This document shows, piece after piece, positions 30,960 to 40,573 of a stretch of DNA of 64,000 nucleotides. Position numbers and translations under genes: made by a program. The DNA comes from CAYRGC01 sp964601225. GTDB lineage: Bacteria; Patescibacteriota; Gracilibacteria; Peribacterales; Peribacteraceae. The stretch lies in NCBI GenBank assembly GCA_964601225.1, contig CAZRMM010000001.1, positions 364,642 through 428,641 on the forward strand, in the 5' to 3' direction. Below the pieces are notes generated by a model. It was given only the letters and a program-made list of their open reading frames with translations. It ran no database searches and had not been told where the DNA came from. Each line of letters begins with the position of its first letter. The first letter of the stretch is position 1.

Positions 30960-31967
30960 TCAGTGCGGCGCCACCAGCGGATCCGGATCCATCGGGTATT
31001 TGAACGGCTTCGGAGTCTGCCCCTCGGGCAGGAAATGCGCGATCATCTGACCGTTGCGCTTCCAGTAGTAGAGGCGTTGTCGGCGGCGGTAGACGAATTC
31101 CCAGCGGCCCGGCGAGTACGGGTAGGTCTCGGGGCCGGCGTAGAGGTACTCGCCCTCCCAGCGCGGCGGATTGGTGTTACTGAGGTAACAGTCCGGGTAC
31201 CGCTCGATGAGCGCGAAGTATTTTCGAACGGTCCCGAGGTCCATCTCGGCGAAGGAGTTGCCGTTGATGAAGAGTCCGATCTCCGGTGCGAATTCCTTGA
31301 GGCGCTCGTACTCCGTGCATTCGAGGAAGAGGATGTTGGTCTGCCCCGGCTTGAGCGTCACGGGCTTGCCCGGCTCCACTTTCTGGACCAGATCCGGGAA
31401 CACGGAACCGAGGTACAGCCAGGAGACTCTGAGCGTCTCAGGCAGGTCGATGATGCAGTAGAGACGCGGCTTGTAGCGCTTCACGATCATCTCGACCATC
31501 GCACCGAAGCCGCCGCCGATTTCGCAGACGTGCTGGAATTTCTCCTTCGGAACGACCGAATCCATGGCCTGCAGCTGATCCGAGGCCTTGAGGAACGTTC
31601 CGTTGAACTTCTTGCCCCGGTACTCGCGGTAGAAGGGCGCGAGGCCGCGCGGCTTCTTGCCCGGGTCGAGGTCGGGGAAATACTCCACCAGGTGCGGAAA
31701 GAGCGGCGCCTTGCTGTTCCACGCAAGCTGGATGCGGAAGCGATGGAGATGCCGGAGAATCATGAACCAGCGCCAGAGCATCGTCCTCAGGGACCACTTG
31801 CCGTCGATGGGCGTGTATTCGAAGTACGGGAACGGCGACGGACTGTCATAGAGCGCCGTGATGGCGGAAGACAGATGGAAGTTGTCGATCGTGACGTGCG
31901 GCATGGACTGACTTGAGATTTCGGTACGCCTGCCCCAGGTCGCGGAATACATGCTCTTGTCTGCCAT
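30960..31967 (-). CDS. Putative sugar O-methyltransferase, 335 aa
   Basis: VCEIGGGFGAMVEMIVKRY (SAM-binding loop) followed by IIDLPETLRVSWLYL matches a family of putative sugar O-methyltransferases in glycan loci. The C-terminal part is rich in Tyr and Arg. The start is uncertain: ATG 31967 or ATG 31904 (MPHVTIDNFHLS); longer frames were rejected. It follows the GNAT gene on the same strand after a 73-bp gap. Confidence 0.75.
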   Translation of the reverse strand: MADKSMYSATWGRRTEISSQSMPHVTIDNFHLSSAITALYDSPSPFPYFEYTPIDGKWSLRTMLWRWFMILRHLHRFRIQLAWNSKAPLFPHLVEYFPDLDPGKKPRGLAPFYREYRGKKFNGTFLKASDQLQAMDSVVPKEKFQHVCEIGGGFGAMVEMIVKRYKPRLYCIIDLPETLRVSWLYLGSVFPDLVQKVEPGKPVTLKPGQTNILFLECTEYERLKEFAPEIGLFINGNSFAEMDLGTVRKYFALIERYPDCYLSNTNPPRWEGEYLYAGPETYPYSPGRWEFVYRRRQRLYYWKRNGQMIAHFLPEGQTPKPFKYPMDPDPLVAPH

Positions 31968-32040
31968 GAAAAAACGGGGGGAATCGGAATCGATTGTGTC
32001 GACCTGGTCCCCGTCCGTCAATCGACGCCGAATGAGCCGT

Positions 32041-33180
32041 TTACGACGTCCATTTGTGATACCAAAGCTCGGTCTTCTCCGTGAGGAAGCCGCCGCGCTG
32101 GTACAGGCGCTGTGCGGCGTAATTGCGCCCCTGCGTGACAACCGAGACGTACGTCACTCCCTGCCCGTACAGATTCGCGCACGCCGTTGCCAGAAGCCGA
32201 CCGCCGAGACCGCCCCCCCTGCTCTTCTCTCCCAGACCGAACAGGCCGATATGGGCCTTGCCGTGGCCCTCAAGTTTGACGCTGCAGAATCCCGCGACTT
32301 CCCCGTTAATCTCGAGGACATCGGCGTAATCGTCGAAGGTGCCGCGCACGGCTTTTTCGATCCATTCCTCGTAGAACAGGACAAGCTTCGCACGATCGAA
32401 GTGCCCGTCAAAATAGTAGCGACTGAGCTGATAGGTATCGTGCGCGATCGCCCGGAGCGCGGGAATGTCCTTCTCGACCGCCCTGCGGACGACCGTGCCG
32501 TCCCGCGATTCCGGTCTGCCGTCGCCGACCAGCGTCTTGCCGAAGGTGAGACGGATATCCACGAAGGAGTAGCCGGCTTCCTCCGCTGCCAAAATCGACG
32601 TTCGATCATGGCAATCGCACAAATATTCGATGACGGCAATATTCTCCCTCTTTGCGAATGCATCGACCTTGGACTGCACGAGCGACGTAAGATGCTGAGA
32701 AGAAACGAAGCCGACATTGAACCCGAAGAACGCACTGTCCCACTCGCGTTTCGCGCAGAGCGAGGCAATCCACAACAGTTTCCGTTCCGCGATGGAATCA
32801 TGCAGCCACTCATCCAGTTTCTCCGTTGGCATTTTCATGGCCTCGGCGATCGCGGGCAGCCCGACTTCCCGCGCGATCGACGGCAGCAGGTAGGCAGGCC
32901 CGTTGATATGACCCAACGGCAGGGGCGAACCCAGGGGGTCGATGCGGATATCGGCCTCTTCTCCTCCGTTCTTCGGACCGATCGCAATGACGACGGCGGA
33001 CGGATTCTTCTTTGCGAGTTCCTTCGTGATCAATCGGGCGTCCGTGACGATAACGTCGGGCGAGGTCGTGACGAGGTTTCCGGGCGGTAATTTGTCGCGG
33101 AGAAACTCAAGCGTCCTTCGCGTAACGATCGAGGGAAGATCGGTCGCCGAGGGATCGGGAAAAAGAAGGAGTGTCTTCAT
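32041..33180 (-). CDS. GNAT N-acyltransferase with extra N-terminal domain (nonulosonate/aminosugar), 379 aa
   Basis: The last 150 residues (VVRRAVEKDIPALRAIA, then LGEKSRGGGLGGRLLATA with the acetyl-CoA loop and NYAAQRLYQRGGF) are a GNAT domain; WDSAFFGFNVGF and the following part resemble the WecD/FdtC-type N-domain. The first 150 residues are of unknown fold. In an operon with an aminotransferase and a NeuB it probably acylates the 4-amino group of the sugar precursor. It overlaps the NeuB gene by four bases. Confidence 0.78.
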   Translation of the reverse strand: MKTLLLFPDPSATDLPSIVTRRTLEFLRDKLPPGNLVTTSPDVIVTDARLITKELAKKNPSAVVIAIGPKNGGEEADIRIDPLGSPLPLGHINGPAYLLPSIAREVGLPAIAEAMKMPTEKLDEWLHDSIAERKLLWIASLCAKREWDSAFFGFNVGFVSSQHLTSLVQSKVDAFAKRENIAVIEYLCDCHDRTSILAAEEAGYSFVDIRLTFGKTLVGDGRPESRDGTVVRRAVEKDIPALRAIAHDTYQLSRYYFDGHFDRAKLVLFYEEWIEKAVRGTFDDYADVLEINGEVAGFCSVKLEGHGKAHIGLFGLGEKSRGGGLGGRLLATACANLYGQGVTYVSVVTQGRNYAAQRLYQRGGFLTEKTELWYHKWTS

Positions 33181-34007
33181 ACCGGACGACGGAACTGGCG
33201 GATACCCGCCTCGGCCTCAATGGAGCCCCACAGCGGGCTCCCAAGCATGGTCTCGATCGTGCGGATGCGTTCGACCATCTTCTGAAATTCAATCGGTCCG
33301 AGGCTCACGGGCTTATCGGGCGCGTCGGCGTCGTTCTCGAGCATGAAATGCTTCTCGATGATCTGCGCTCCCGCTGCGACGGCGACCGCCGAGGCATCGA
33401 TGCCCGGGGAGTGATCGGAGTAGCCCGCGGGACAACCGTACCGCTCGCTCAGAGCACGAACGGTGCTGAGGTGCAGATCCGAGAGGTTCGGGACCGGATA
33501 GGCGGAGATACAGTGTAGGAGCGCGAACGGAGCCTTGACTTCCCTAAGGACGTTCACCGCGGCGTCGATCTCCTTCTGCTCGGCCATGCCGCGAGAGAGA
33601 ATGACGGGCTTGCCCGTCGCGGCGACGAGCCTGAGGAGCGGACCGTTCACGAGATCGAACGACGCGACCTTGTAACAGGGAACCTCCATCTCCCGGAGGA
33701 ACGCGACGGAATCGTCGTCGAACGGCGTGGAGAAAAGCGTGATGCCCTTCTTCGCGGCGTACGCGAACAGCTCGCGCTGCGCATCGAACGAGAGTTCGCA
33801 CTGTTTAAGGATCCCGAAGATGGGAGAGTCCTTCTTGGTGCGCTTCTCGGTGACGTAGGTCTGGAGCTTCACGGCATCGGCGCCCGCGTCCGCTGCGGCG
33901 TCGATGAGCTTTCTGGCTTTGGCGGCGTCGCCGTTGTGGTTGATACCCACCTCGGCGATCACGAAGGTTTTTGCGCCCGGAACCCAGTGCTGAATGCGAA
34001 AATCCAT
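33177..34007 (-). CDS. NeuB-family nonulosonate synthase without SAF domain, 276 aa
   Basis: Condenses phosphoenolpyruvate with an N-acyl hexosamine-type sugar. FVIAEVGINHNGDAAKARKLIDAAADAGADAVKLQTY, STPFDDDSV, LLHCISAYPVP, GYSDHSPGID and IIEKHFML are the classic TIM-barrel motifs. It ends at RQFRRPV, where the usual C-terminal antifreeze-like SAF domain (about 60 residues) would begin. The start at 34007 is set by MDFRIQHWV; the 534-aa frame upstream is a shadow of the neighbouring gene. TACGCT lies eight bases before ATG. Confidence 0.9.
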   Translation of the reverse strand: MDFRIQHWVPGAKTFVIAEVGINHNGDAAKARKLIDAAADAGADAVKLQTYVTEKRTKKDSPIFGILKQCELSFDAQRELFAYAAKKGITLFSTPFDDDSVAFLREMEVPCYKVASFDLVNGPLLRLVAATGKPVILSRGMAEQKEIDAAVNVLREVKAPFALLHCISAYPVPNLSDLHLSTVRALSERYGCPAGYSDHSPGIDASAVAVAAGAQIIEKHFMLENDADAPDKPVSLGPIEFQKMVERIRTIETMLGSPLWGSIEAEAGIRQFRRPV

Positions 34008-34041
34008 AGGCACCCAGCGTACCAAGATTGGCCGGATTGGA

Positions 34042-34830
34042 CTACCCGTCTCGGAGAGCCGACAGGGATTTGCGAAGCGCTTCGATGGATCGCAGAAGCC
34101 CCGGCGTTTCCTTGTAGTATTCGATCGTGCAATAGCGGACGGGCAGGCCGCGCTTGATGAGCTCGACCGCCTCGGCAAACTCCGCCGCATCCGGCGCGCC
34201 GTGCGCGTCCCTCGCCATGCCCTTCGCGGGGACGGCGGGCTTGCAGAGGTGGAGCTGCACTGTTTTCCCGAGCGGGAGGGAAGACACGTAAGCGGCGTAG
34301 TCGATGTTCTTGTTCCGTGCCGTGATGCGCGCGTGCGCGGTATCGAAGAGGAACGCGATGTCGTTCGCGGTGACGACCTCGAAGAGGAAATCGCCGTCGG
34401 TGACGACGTCGTACGCGGGAACGGGGTAGTAGTTGTTGTTCTCGAGCGCGATCGTGACGGAAGCCGGCACCGCGGATTTGAGCCACGCGACGTTTTCCCG
34501 CGCGTTCGCCAGGAGCCGCTCGCGGCCGAGAACCTCGCCCGCGAGGACGTACATGCCGTCCTCCACCTTCGCCTCCGTGCAGCGGCGCGAGGAGTGGAAG
34601 GAAAGGAGCCGCAGATCGGGGCAGCGCTTGAGGATCGTCCGCACGTTCTCCCGGACGGCGTCCGACCAGGGCTGCGTGAGTTCGAGCTCGCTGTGGAAGA
34701 GTTCCTCGAGACCGTAGACCTCGTCGACGGAGTGGTCGCGACGCTCCAGACAGTCGCTCGCCTTCGCGATCGCGCGGGCATCGTCGGGGTTCATGAAGAG
34801 GGTCGAAACGGGCGTGGCGATCTTGATCAT
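34042..34830 (-). CDS. Sugar-phosphate isomerase/epimerase-like TIM-barrel protein, 262 aa
   Basis: AP-endonuclease-2/xylose-isomerase-like barrel: RLLSFHSSRR, TIALENNNYYP (metal-binding Glu), FLFDTAHARI (Asp and His), VQLHLCKPA and a late CTIEYYKE. These are the usual metal ligands of the family. It is the second gene of the aminotransferase-NeuB operon (ATGA overlap with the aminotransferase). A similar gene stands beside the other NeuB, so such barrels may be part of both precursor routes. Confidence 0.8.
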   Translation of the reverse strand: MIKIATPVSTLFMNPDDARAIAKASDCLERRDHSVDEVYGLEELFHSELELTQPWSDAVRENVRTILKRCPDLRLLSFHSSRRCTEAKVEDGMYVLAGEVLGRERLLANARENVAWLKSAVPASVTIALENNNYYPVPAYDVVTDGDFLFEVVTANDIAFLFDTAHARITARNKNIDYAAYVSSLPLGKTVQLHLCKPAVPAKGMARDAHGAPDAAEFAEAVELIKRGLPVRYCTIEYYKETPGLLRSIEALRKSLSALRDG

Positions 34831-35996
34831 CGCGTGAGGATGGAGGCGACCGCATCGATCACGCGCTCCTGCTGAGCTTCCTTCAGCCCCGGCCCGAGCG
34901 GCAAGCTCACCGTGGCACGGCCGATAGTCGTGGCGCAGGGAAAGGCCTCGGGCTTCCAGCCGAAGCGCTTCTGGTAATACGGATGTTCGGGAATGGCCAG
35001 ATAGTGCACGCCCGTGCCGATCTTGCGTTTCGTCATCTCTTCCAGGAAACGATCGCGGGCGATGCCTGTCTTCTTTTCGTCGACAAGGATCGTATAGAGG
35101 TGATACGCATGGCGCTCATCGGGGCCGGTGGGCGCAGGCAGATCGATGGGCAAGGCCTTGAACGCCTCGTTGTATCGGCTCCATTGCCTCCCTCGTGTGA
35201 GCCAGTTTTCCTCCACGCGCCTGAGCTGGTGGATGCCGAGCGAGGCATGCATGTCCGTGAGGTTGTATTTGAACCCTGCCTCGGTGACGTAGTAGTGCTT
35301 GTATCCTGCATCGGAGAAGCGCGCCCAGGCATCCTTGCTCATTCCGTGCAGGGCAAGAATTTTCACCCGGTCGATGCGCGACTGGTCGCGGCAGAGAACC
35401 ATGCCGCCTTCTCCGGTGATCACGTTCTTGGTGACGTAGAAACTGAGAGCGCCGAAATCACCGAACGTTCCCGCCTTCTTCCCCTTCCATTCCGTCTCCA
35501 TTGCGTGCGCGCAATCCTCGATCACGAGAAGTTTCTTCGCCGCCGCGATCGCCATGAGTCGATCCATGTCGCAGGATCGTCCCGCAAAGTGCACCGGAAG
35601 GATCGCGCGGGTCTTTGCGGTGATCTTCCGCTCGACGTCGTCGAGGTCGATGTTCATGGTGACCGGATCGACATCGGCGAGCACCGGCGTGGCGCCAGCA
35701 TGGATGATGGCGTTCACGGTGGCGCAGAACGTGAGGGCGGTCGTGATCACTTCATCGCCGGGACGGAGATCCGCCGCAACCATGCTTAAGTGCAGGGCGG
35801 CGGTGCAAGAATTGACTGCTGCCGCGTGGGAAGCGCCCTTGTATGCCTTCACATCCTGCTCAAATTTGTGGACTTTCGGACCGGTGCCGAGCCACCCGCT
35901 CTTGAGCGTGGCCACCATCTCGTCGATTTCCTCCTGCCGGATATCAGGCGCACCGAAGACGATGAATTCCTCTGAGGACGATGTGGGCGAAGCCAT
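34827..35996 (-). CDS. DegT/DnrJ/EryC1/StrS aminotransferase, 389 aa
   Basis: PLP-dependent sugar aminotransferase acting on a 4-keto (or 3-keto) nucleotide sugar. GSGWLGTGPKVHKFE-like opening (GWLGTGPKVHKFE, 34-46), NSCTAALHLSM, VLADVDPVTMNIDL, IEDCAHAMET, and SFYVTKNVITGEGGM with the Schiff-base Lys190. The closest roles are PseC or ArnB/DesV types. TATGCT lies six bases before ATG. First gene of a four-gene operon with TIM barrel, NeuB and GNAT. Confidence 0.92.
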   Translation of the reverse strand: MASPTSSSEEFIVFGAPDIRQEEIDEMVATLKSGWLGTGPKVHKFEQDVKAYKGASHAAAVNSCTAALHLSMVAADLRPGDEVITTALTFCATVNAIIHAGATPVLADVDPVTMNIDLDDVERKITAKTRAILPVHFAGRSCDMDRLMAIAAAKKLLVIEDCAHAMETEWKGKKAGTFGDFGALSFYVTKNVITGEGGMVLCRDQSRIDRVKILALHGMSKDAWARFSDAGYKHYYVTEAGFKYNLTDMHASLGIHQLRRVEENWLTRGRQWSRYNEAFKALPIDLPAPTGPDERHAYHLYTILVDEKKTGIARDRFLEEMTKRKIGTGVHYLAIPEHPYYQKRFGWKPEAFPCATTIGRATVSLPLGPGLKEAQQERVIDAVASILTR

Positions 35997-36072
35997 GTCG
36001 CAAGCATACCCCGGGGATATCGGGCGCGAGAAGCGTTTTCCCGCGCGCGAGGGCCTCTGGCATACTGCGGAC

Positions 36073-37539
36073 ATGGCTCCTTCTGGGGACAAAAACGGCC
36101 TGAATGTCATCTTGAAATCCTTCGATGGACACAAGTGCAAAGAGATCGTGGAAGCGTCGCTGAAGGGAATGAAGATCGGCACGTGCATCTCGATCATGGA
36201 TCACACGCAGCAGATGCCGCGGATCGACGCTCTCGACCACTCGTGGATGCCGGCGGCGGCGCTCCGGGCGGGCCAGTATCCGGGGGTGGAGTGGAACGAT
36301 CTTCTTCCGATCGACGAACCCCTCCTCGAAGCCCTGCGCGACTGTGAGGCAACGTTCCTGCGCATGGCCGAGCGCTACGCCGTGGCACGCGAGGAAGCCT
36401 ATGGCGAACGAAAAGAGAAGTACCTTCGCCACGTGAGGTACTGGAACCACGTTCTTGAAACGAAGAAGATCGATCTCCTTCTTTTGAACCATGTCCCTCA
36501 CCAAGGGTACGACTACGTCCTGTACTGCCTCTGCAAGCTGAAAGGCGTACCGACGCTCAGCATCGAGCGCTGCGTTGTCTTCAACGCGTTCTATCTCCCC
36601 GCCGACTGGCGCGACCCCGCGCCGGAACTGCGGGCAGCGCAGGAACGGATCGCGAAGGAATACCCGGGTAACGTGCCCCTCGCGCCCAAGTACGAGGAGT
36701 ACTTCAAAGCCCAGACGGAACGCAACGAGGCACCGTGGTTCATGAGCATGGTCAAGAAGAAGCCCGCAAAGCAGAGCTTCGTCTCCAAGTGGGGCATGCA
36801 GACCATCCGGGGCCTCCTCAGGAAACCCAAGCACGTAACCCTCTCTCTTGTCTCCCCCGCCGTGTGGCACCGCAAATGGCAGCAGCACACGGTGCCGAAG
36901 GAATATGAGAAACACGTAAGGATGCCTGATCTGGAAAAACCATTCATCTATGTCCCGCTCCATCTTCAACCCGAAGCGTCGACATGCCCGCAGGCGGGAC
37001 CGTTCACGGACCAGGAGCTCATCGTGCAGCTGCTCTCCGCGTGCGTGCCGGAAGGCGTCTCGCTCTACGTGAAGGAGCATCCCGCCCAAGGCGAACGCAG
37101 CCGTACGAAGGAGTTCTATGACGCGATCGCCGCCACCCGCGGCGTAACATGCGTCCCGCGCACGTTCAGCACGTTCGACCTCACGAAGCACTCGCTCGCG
37201 GTCGCGACCGCGACGGGCACGGCGGGGCTCGAAGCTCTCTTCCGCGGGAAGCCCGTGCTGATGTTCGGGCACCGCTTCTTCCAGGAAGCGCCCGGCGTCC
37301 ACCGCATCCGTACTCGAGAGGATTGCAAGCGCGCGCTGGAAGAAATATTCGTCGGCAAAGGCCTGCCCGATCGCCGCGGCATGCGCGTGTTTCTGAAAGC
37401 GGTCGAGGAGACGGCGGGCCAATCATACGTCGCACATCTGCCCGATCCCGTTCTCACCGAAGACCAGCAGGCGGAGATTATGGGCGAGTACATCCGCGGG
37501 AAAATCCTCGGGACTCATCAGCCCAGGACCGCCGCGTAG
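36073..37539 (+). CDS. Capsule-type surface polysaccharide protein, GT-B-like, 488 aa
   Basis: Not assigned to a known reaction. The C-terminal half has YVPLHLQPEAST, LYVKEHPAQGE and VATATGTAGLEALFRGKPVLMFG, the pattern of capsule-synthesis (KpsS/KpsC-like) and GT-B enzymes where a late acidic/Gly loop binds a nucleotide sugar. It shares length, order of motifs and many residues with the gene at 41681-43147. CATACT lies six bases before ATG 36073; the longer frame starting at 35554 is antisense to the aminotransferase. Its end overlaps the convergent GT4 gene by 22 bases. Confidence 0.75.
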   Translation: MAPSGDKNGLNVILKSFDGHKCKEIVEASLKGMKIGTCISIMDHTQQMPRIDALDHSWMPAAALRAGQYPGVEWNDLLPIDEPLLEALRDCEATFLRMAERYAVAREEAYGERKEKYLRHVRYWNHVLETKKIDLLLLNHVPHQGYDYVLYCLCKLKGVPTLSIERCVVFNAFYLPADWRDPAPELRAAQERIAKEYPGNVPLAPKYEEYFKAQTERNEAPWFMSMVKKKPAKQSFVSKWGMQTIRGLLRKPKHVTLSLVSPAVWHRKWQQHTVPKEYEKHVRMPDLEKPFIYVPLHLQPEASTCPQAGPFTDQELIVQLLSACVPEGVSLYVKEHPAQGERSRTKEFYDAIAATRGVTCVPRTFSTFDLTKHSLAVATATGTAGLEALFRGKPVLMFGHRFFQEAPGVHRIRTREDCKRALEEIFVGKGLPDRRGMRVFLKAVEETAGQSYVAHLPDPVLTEDQQAEIMGEYIRGKILGTHQPRTAA

Positions 37540-38630
37540 ATCGCCTCCGTTTCCTCCGCTTGCCGAGCGATAGAGTGCTCGCGCGCCCAGCGGCGACATT
37601 CCTCGGGATCCACTGCGCCCCCCGCGAGGATACTTTGCATCGCGGCGGCGACCGCCCGAGTATCGTGCGGGTCGACGAGAAAGCCGGACCGACCGTCGGC
37701 GATGGCATCGGTACAACCCGAACCGTTCGGACCGATAACGGGAACGCCGAACGCATTGGCCTCCAGGAAAACGAGTCCATACCCCTCGAAGTGTTTCCCC
37801 TCCTCGATACTGAGCATCACGAAAAGATCCGCATCCGCGTACGCTTGGAGCAGTTCCGCGGCGGACACCTGTCCACGGAAGACGACGGAATCCTCAAGCT
37901 CCAGCTCGCGCACGCGCGCGCGCAGGGCCCGCGTGTAGTCGTTCTCGGGCAGCGTGCCGACGACGTCGAGCCGGAACGGGCCGGGCAGGAGGGGCCTGAG
38001 CTTGCCGCAGGCCTCGACGATCTCGCGGACGCCCTTGCGCGGCTTCACGCCGCCAACAAAGAGAAGCCGCTTCTCTGGATGGGTACGGCGCGGCGGCATC
38101 GTCGCGGGCCATTCGATCCCGAGTGTGTAGACGCCCGTCTTGGGCCCGAGAACGGATCCGAGAGCCTCCGCCTCCGCGAGCATACGACGACGGGTATATT
38201 CGCTGATGGCCAGAACGTATCGCGTGTCGGCACAAACCCTCTTCCAGAGCCCCGACCACGGGCGCATCGAGAACGGCAGAATGGCGTACGTTCCGCACGC
38301 GGTCATCACCCACGGATGGCGCGAACGCTTCGGCAGGCACGCGAGCGGCAAGGCGTACGGCTCGGTGAGCACGTGGACGAGGTCCGGCTTCGTCGCGCGG
38401 ATCGCCCGCCAGATCCGCCAGGCGGCGAGGGGCAGCAGGAAGGGCGACGAAAGCAGGAGGAGCGGCGACGGAAGGCCTGTCCTCTGCGGCACGGGAAGCG
38501 ACGGGGAGGGCTTCTGCAGGAGCAACGTGACCTCGTGGCCCCGTTCGACGAGCCCGAGCGCGGTCGTGCGCGCGAGCGTGCCCCAACCGTCCGTGGGCTC
38601 CGCGTGCTGGGCGACGAGCAGGATCTTCAT
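37518..38630 (-). CDS. Glycosyltransferase family 4, 370 aa
   Basis: GT-B fold retaining transferase. N-domain VAQHAEPTDGWGTLARTTA; then ISEYTRRRML, LFVGGVKPRKGVREIVEA, and the C-terminal E-x7-E type region IEEGKHFEGYGLVFLEANAFGVPVIG. No membrane segment. It overlaps the upstream GMD-like gene by four bases, so the deoxysugar pathway and this transferase are co-expressed. Confidence 0.92.
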   Translation of the reverse strand: MKILLVAQHAEPTDGWGTLARTTALGLVERGHEVTLLLQKPSPSLPVPQRTGLPSPLLLLSSPFLLPLAAWRIWRAIRATKPDLVHVLTEPYALPLACLPKRSRHPWVMTACGTYAILPFSMRPWSGLWKRVCADTRYVLAISEYTRRRMLAEAEALGSVLGPKTGVYTLGIEWPATMPPRRTHPEKRLLFVGGVKPRKGVREIVEACGKLRPLLPGPFRLDVVGTLPENDYTRALRARVRELELEDSVVFRGQVSAAELLQAYADADLFVMLSIEEGKHFEGYGLVFLEANAFGVPVIGPNGSGCTDAIADGRSGFLVDPHDTRAVAAAMQSILAGGAVDPEECRRWAREHSIARQAEETEAIYAAVLG

Positions 38631-39610
38631 GAGGATCGGGAGAGCCGACGGATATCCCACTCCACCATCATTTTTACGAGATCCTTAAAGGACACCTCCG
38701 GCTTCCATCCGAGCAGACGCTGAGCCTTGTCGTTGCGACCGCAGAGCGTCTCCACGTCGAGCGGACGGCGGTAGCGATCGTCGAGCTTCACGTGCGGCTC
38801 CCAATCCCCGATACCGGCGACGGCGAACGCCTCCGTGAGGAAATCGCGGACGGAATGCGTCTCGCCGGTCGAGAGAACGAAGTCCTCCGGCCTGTCCTTC
38901 TGGAGCATGAGCCACATTGCCTTCACGTAGTCCCCCGCGAATCCCCAGTCGCGCTCGGCGTCGAGGCTTCCGAGCACGATGTGGTCCGCGAGTCCGAGCT
39001 TGATGCGCGCGACGCCATCGGTGATCTTGCGCGTCACGAAGTCGATGCCGCGCAGGGGCGACTCGTGGTTGAAGAGGATGCCCGAGCACACGTAAAGCCC
39101 GTAGCTCTCGCGGTAGTTCACGGCCATCCAATGCGCGAAAAGCTTGCTGATCGCGTAGGGGCTGCGCGGGTGGAGCGGCGTCGATTCGTCCTGCATGAAC
39201 TCGCCGTTGCTGTTGCCGTACATCTCGCTCGTGGAGGCCTGATAGAAGCGGGCTTTCGGCGCGTGATCCCGCATGGCATTGAGGAGGCGGAGGGCGCCCA
39301 TCGCGTTGATTTCCGACGTGCTCACGGAGTCGGTCCAGCTGCGGCCCACGAAGGAGAGGGCGGCGAAGTTGTAGATCTCGTCGGGCCGAGCGGCTTTGAC
39401 GACGGCGACAAGCGAAGCCTCGTCTTTCATGTCCCCCTCGACGATCGACACGCGATCGAGGATCGCGAGTTCCTTGAGTCGCCATGTATCCGCCTTCGCC
39501 GTGCTTCGGACCATGCCGATCACCTCGTATCCCTTCGAGAGGAGGAGTTGCGAGAGATACGCCCCGTCCTGGCCGGTGACGCCGGTGATGAGCGCTGTCT
39601 TGGGCGACAT
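38627..39610 (-). CDS. GDP-mannose 4,6-dehydratase paralogue, 327 aa
   Basis: GVTGQDGAYLSQLLLSKGYE, NFAALSFVGRSW, ASTSEMYGNS (Thr/Ser-Glu pair kept), SPYAISKLFAHWMAVNYRESYG with Tyr and Lys, NHESPLRGIDFVTRKIT. It is shorter than the canonical copy at 24025 and has diverged substrate-loop residues, but the catalytic residues are intact. It may act on GDP-mannose or a related nucleotide sugar. Preceded by a methyltransferase gene eight bases upstream. Confidence 0.92.
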   Translation of the reverse strand: MSPKTALITGVTGQDGAYLSQLLLSKGYEVIGMVRSTAKADTWRLKELAILDRVSIVEGDMKDEASLVAVVKAARPDEIYNFAALSFVGRSWTDSVSTSEINAMGALRLLNAMRDHAPKARFYQASTSEMYGNSNGEFMQDESTPLHPRSPYAISKLFAHWMAVNYRESYGLYVCSGILFNHESPLRGIDFVTRKITDGVARIKLGLADHIVLGSLDAERDWGFAGDYVKAMWLMLQKDRPEDFVLSTGETHSVRDFLTEAFAVAGIGDWEPHVKLDDRYRRPLDVETLCGRNDKAQRLLGWKPEVSFKDLVKMMVEWDIRRLSRSS

Positions 39611-39617
39611 GGGAACG

Positions 39618-40493
39618 TTATTTTTTCGGTTTCCAGACGAGAATGTTCGTCGGGTTGAAGGGATTGATACCGAAAGCGTCGGGCTCGTTGCGAAGGATCT
39701 CCACGTCCCTCCTCGCCTTCAGGAGCGAAAGGATATCGCGGTTATAGTCGTTGATGACGACGTAGCGCTTGCGCATGAGTCCAAGGAGGGTATCGGCATA
39801 GTTCTCCTGGACGACGTCGAGATGTACCACGGCGACGATGCGGTCGAAGTACTTGGAGAGCGATTCAATCACCTGCTTCGCCGTCGGCAGTTGTTCGATG
39901 GAATGGCGCGTGAACACCACGACGCGGGAGGTCGCCGGGATGCGCTCGAGAATGGCGTAGGACGTGTCGTAATAGTTGAACTCCTCCACCTGGATGTTCG
40001 GCGTCTTCGCATAGAGGAATTTTGCGAGCTCCACGGCGTTCTTGGAGTACTCGCCCCCGCGGTACTGCTTGCCCGGACGGGTTTTGTGCAGCTCCCAGAG
40101 GTTGAGACCGAACCCGCAACCGAGCTCGACGACGACATCCGCCTGGTCGACGAACGGGCCGACCACCTCTGGCATCAGCGCGGCGTGCGCCGCGACGACG
40201 TTTTTCGCGGGAATCTCGTAGAGAACCTCCTTCTGGGACATGCACATGGGACCACGCTCGTCGAGACGGAGCTCGAACGCGCGCACATCGTCGGCAGTGA
40301 CGCCTTCCCCTTTCGCACGGGCGAACTCCAAGCACCGGAGGTACTCCTCCTTGTCGTACTGCTTGTCCACCTTCGCGACGTCGCGGGTGGGAGTCTTCCA
40401 TTCCGAAAGACCGAAGATGCGCGCCGGCCACGGGGACCAGGCAGGCAGCTCGTTCAAGGGAATGACGCGCGACGAAAAAGCGGAGAGATCCAT
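39618..40493 (-). CDS. Class I SAM-dependent methyltransferase, 291 aa
   Basis: ADVVVELGCGFGLNLWELHK is the SAM-binding loop, followed by GGEYSKNAVELAKFL and an acidic post-strand region. The target is unknown; context suggests a sugar. TATACT lies six bases before ATG. First gene of a three-gene operon with a GMD paralogue and a GT4. Confidence 0.8.
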   Translation of the reverse strand: MDLSAFSSRVIPLNELPAWSPWPARIFGLSEWKTPTRDVAKVDKQYDKEEYLRCLEFARAKGEGVTADDVRAFELRLDERGPMCMSQKEVLYEIPAKNVVAAHAALMPEVVGPFVDQADVVVELGCGFGLNLWELHKTRPGKQYRGGEYSKNAVELAKFLYAKTPNIQVEEFNYYDTSYAILERIPATSRVVVFTRHSIEQLPTAKQVIESLSKYFDRIVAVVHLDVVQENYADTLLGLMRKRYVVINDYNRDILSLLKARRDVEILRNEPDAFGINPFNPTNILVWKPKK

Positions 40494-40499
40494 GAAGGG

Positions 40500-40505
40500 A
40501 GTATA
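40500..40505 (-). promoter_or_regulatory. Minus-10 element of the methyltransferase operon
   Basis: TATACT on the minus strand, six bases before the ATG at 40491-40493. No convincing -35. Confidence 0.5.
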
Positions 40506-40573
40506 GGAACTTTCGCTAGAGGAAGGCAGGAACCCTATTTGCTTTTACATAAATATGTTATAAAATAATCATT

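Noticed and set aside
33177..34781. A 534-codon frame combining NeuB with an N-terminal Arg/Ser-rich extension
   Set aside because: The extension lies in the wrong frame of the TIM-barrel gene at 34042-34830; NeuB begins at ATG 34007.
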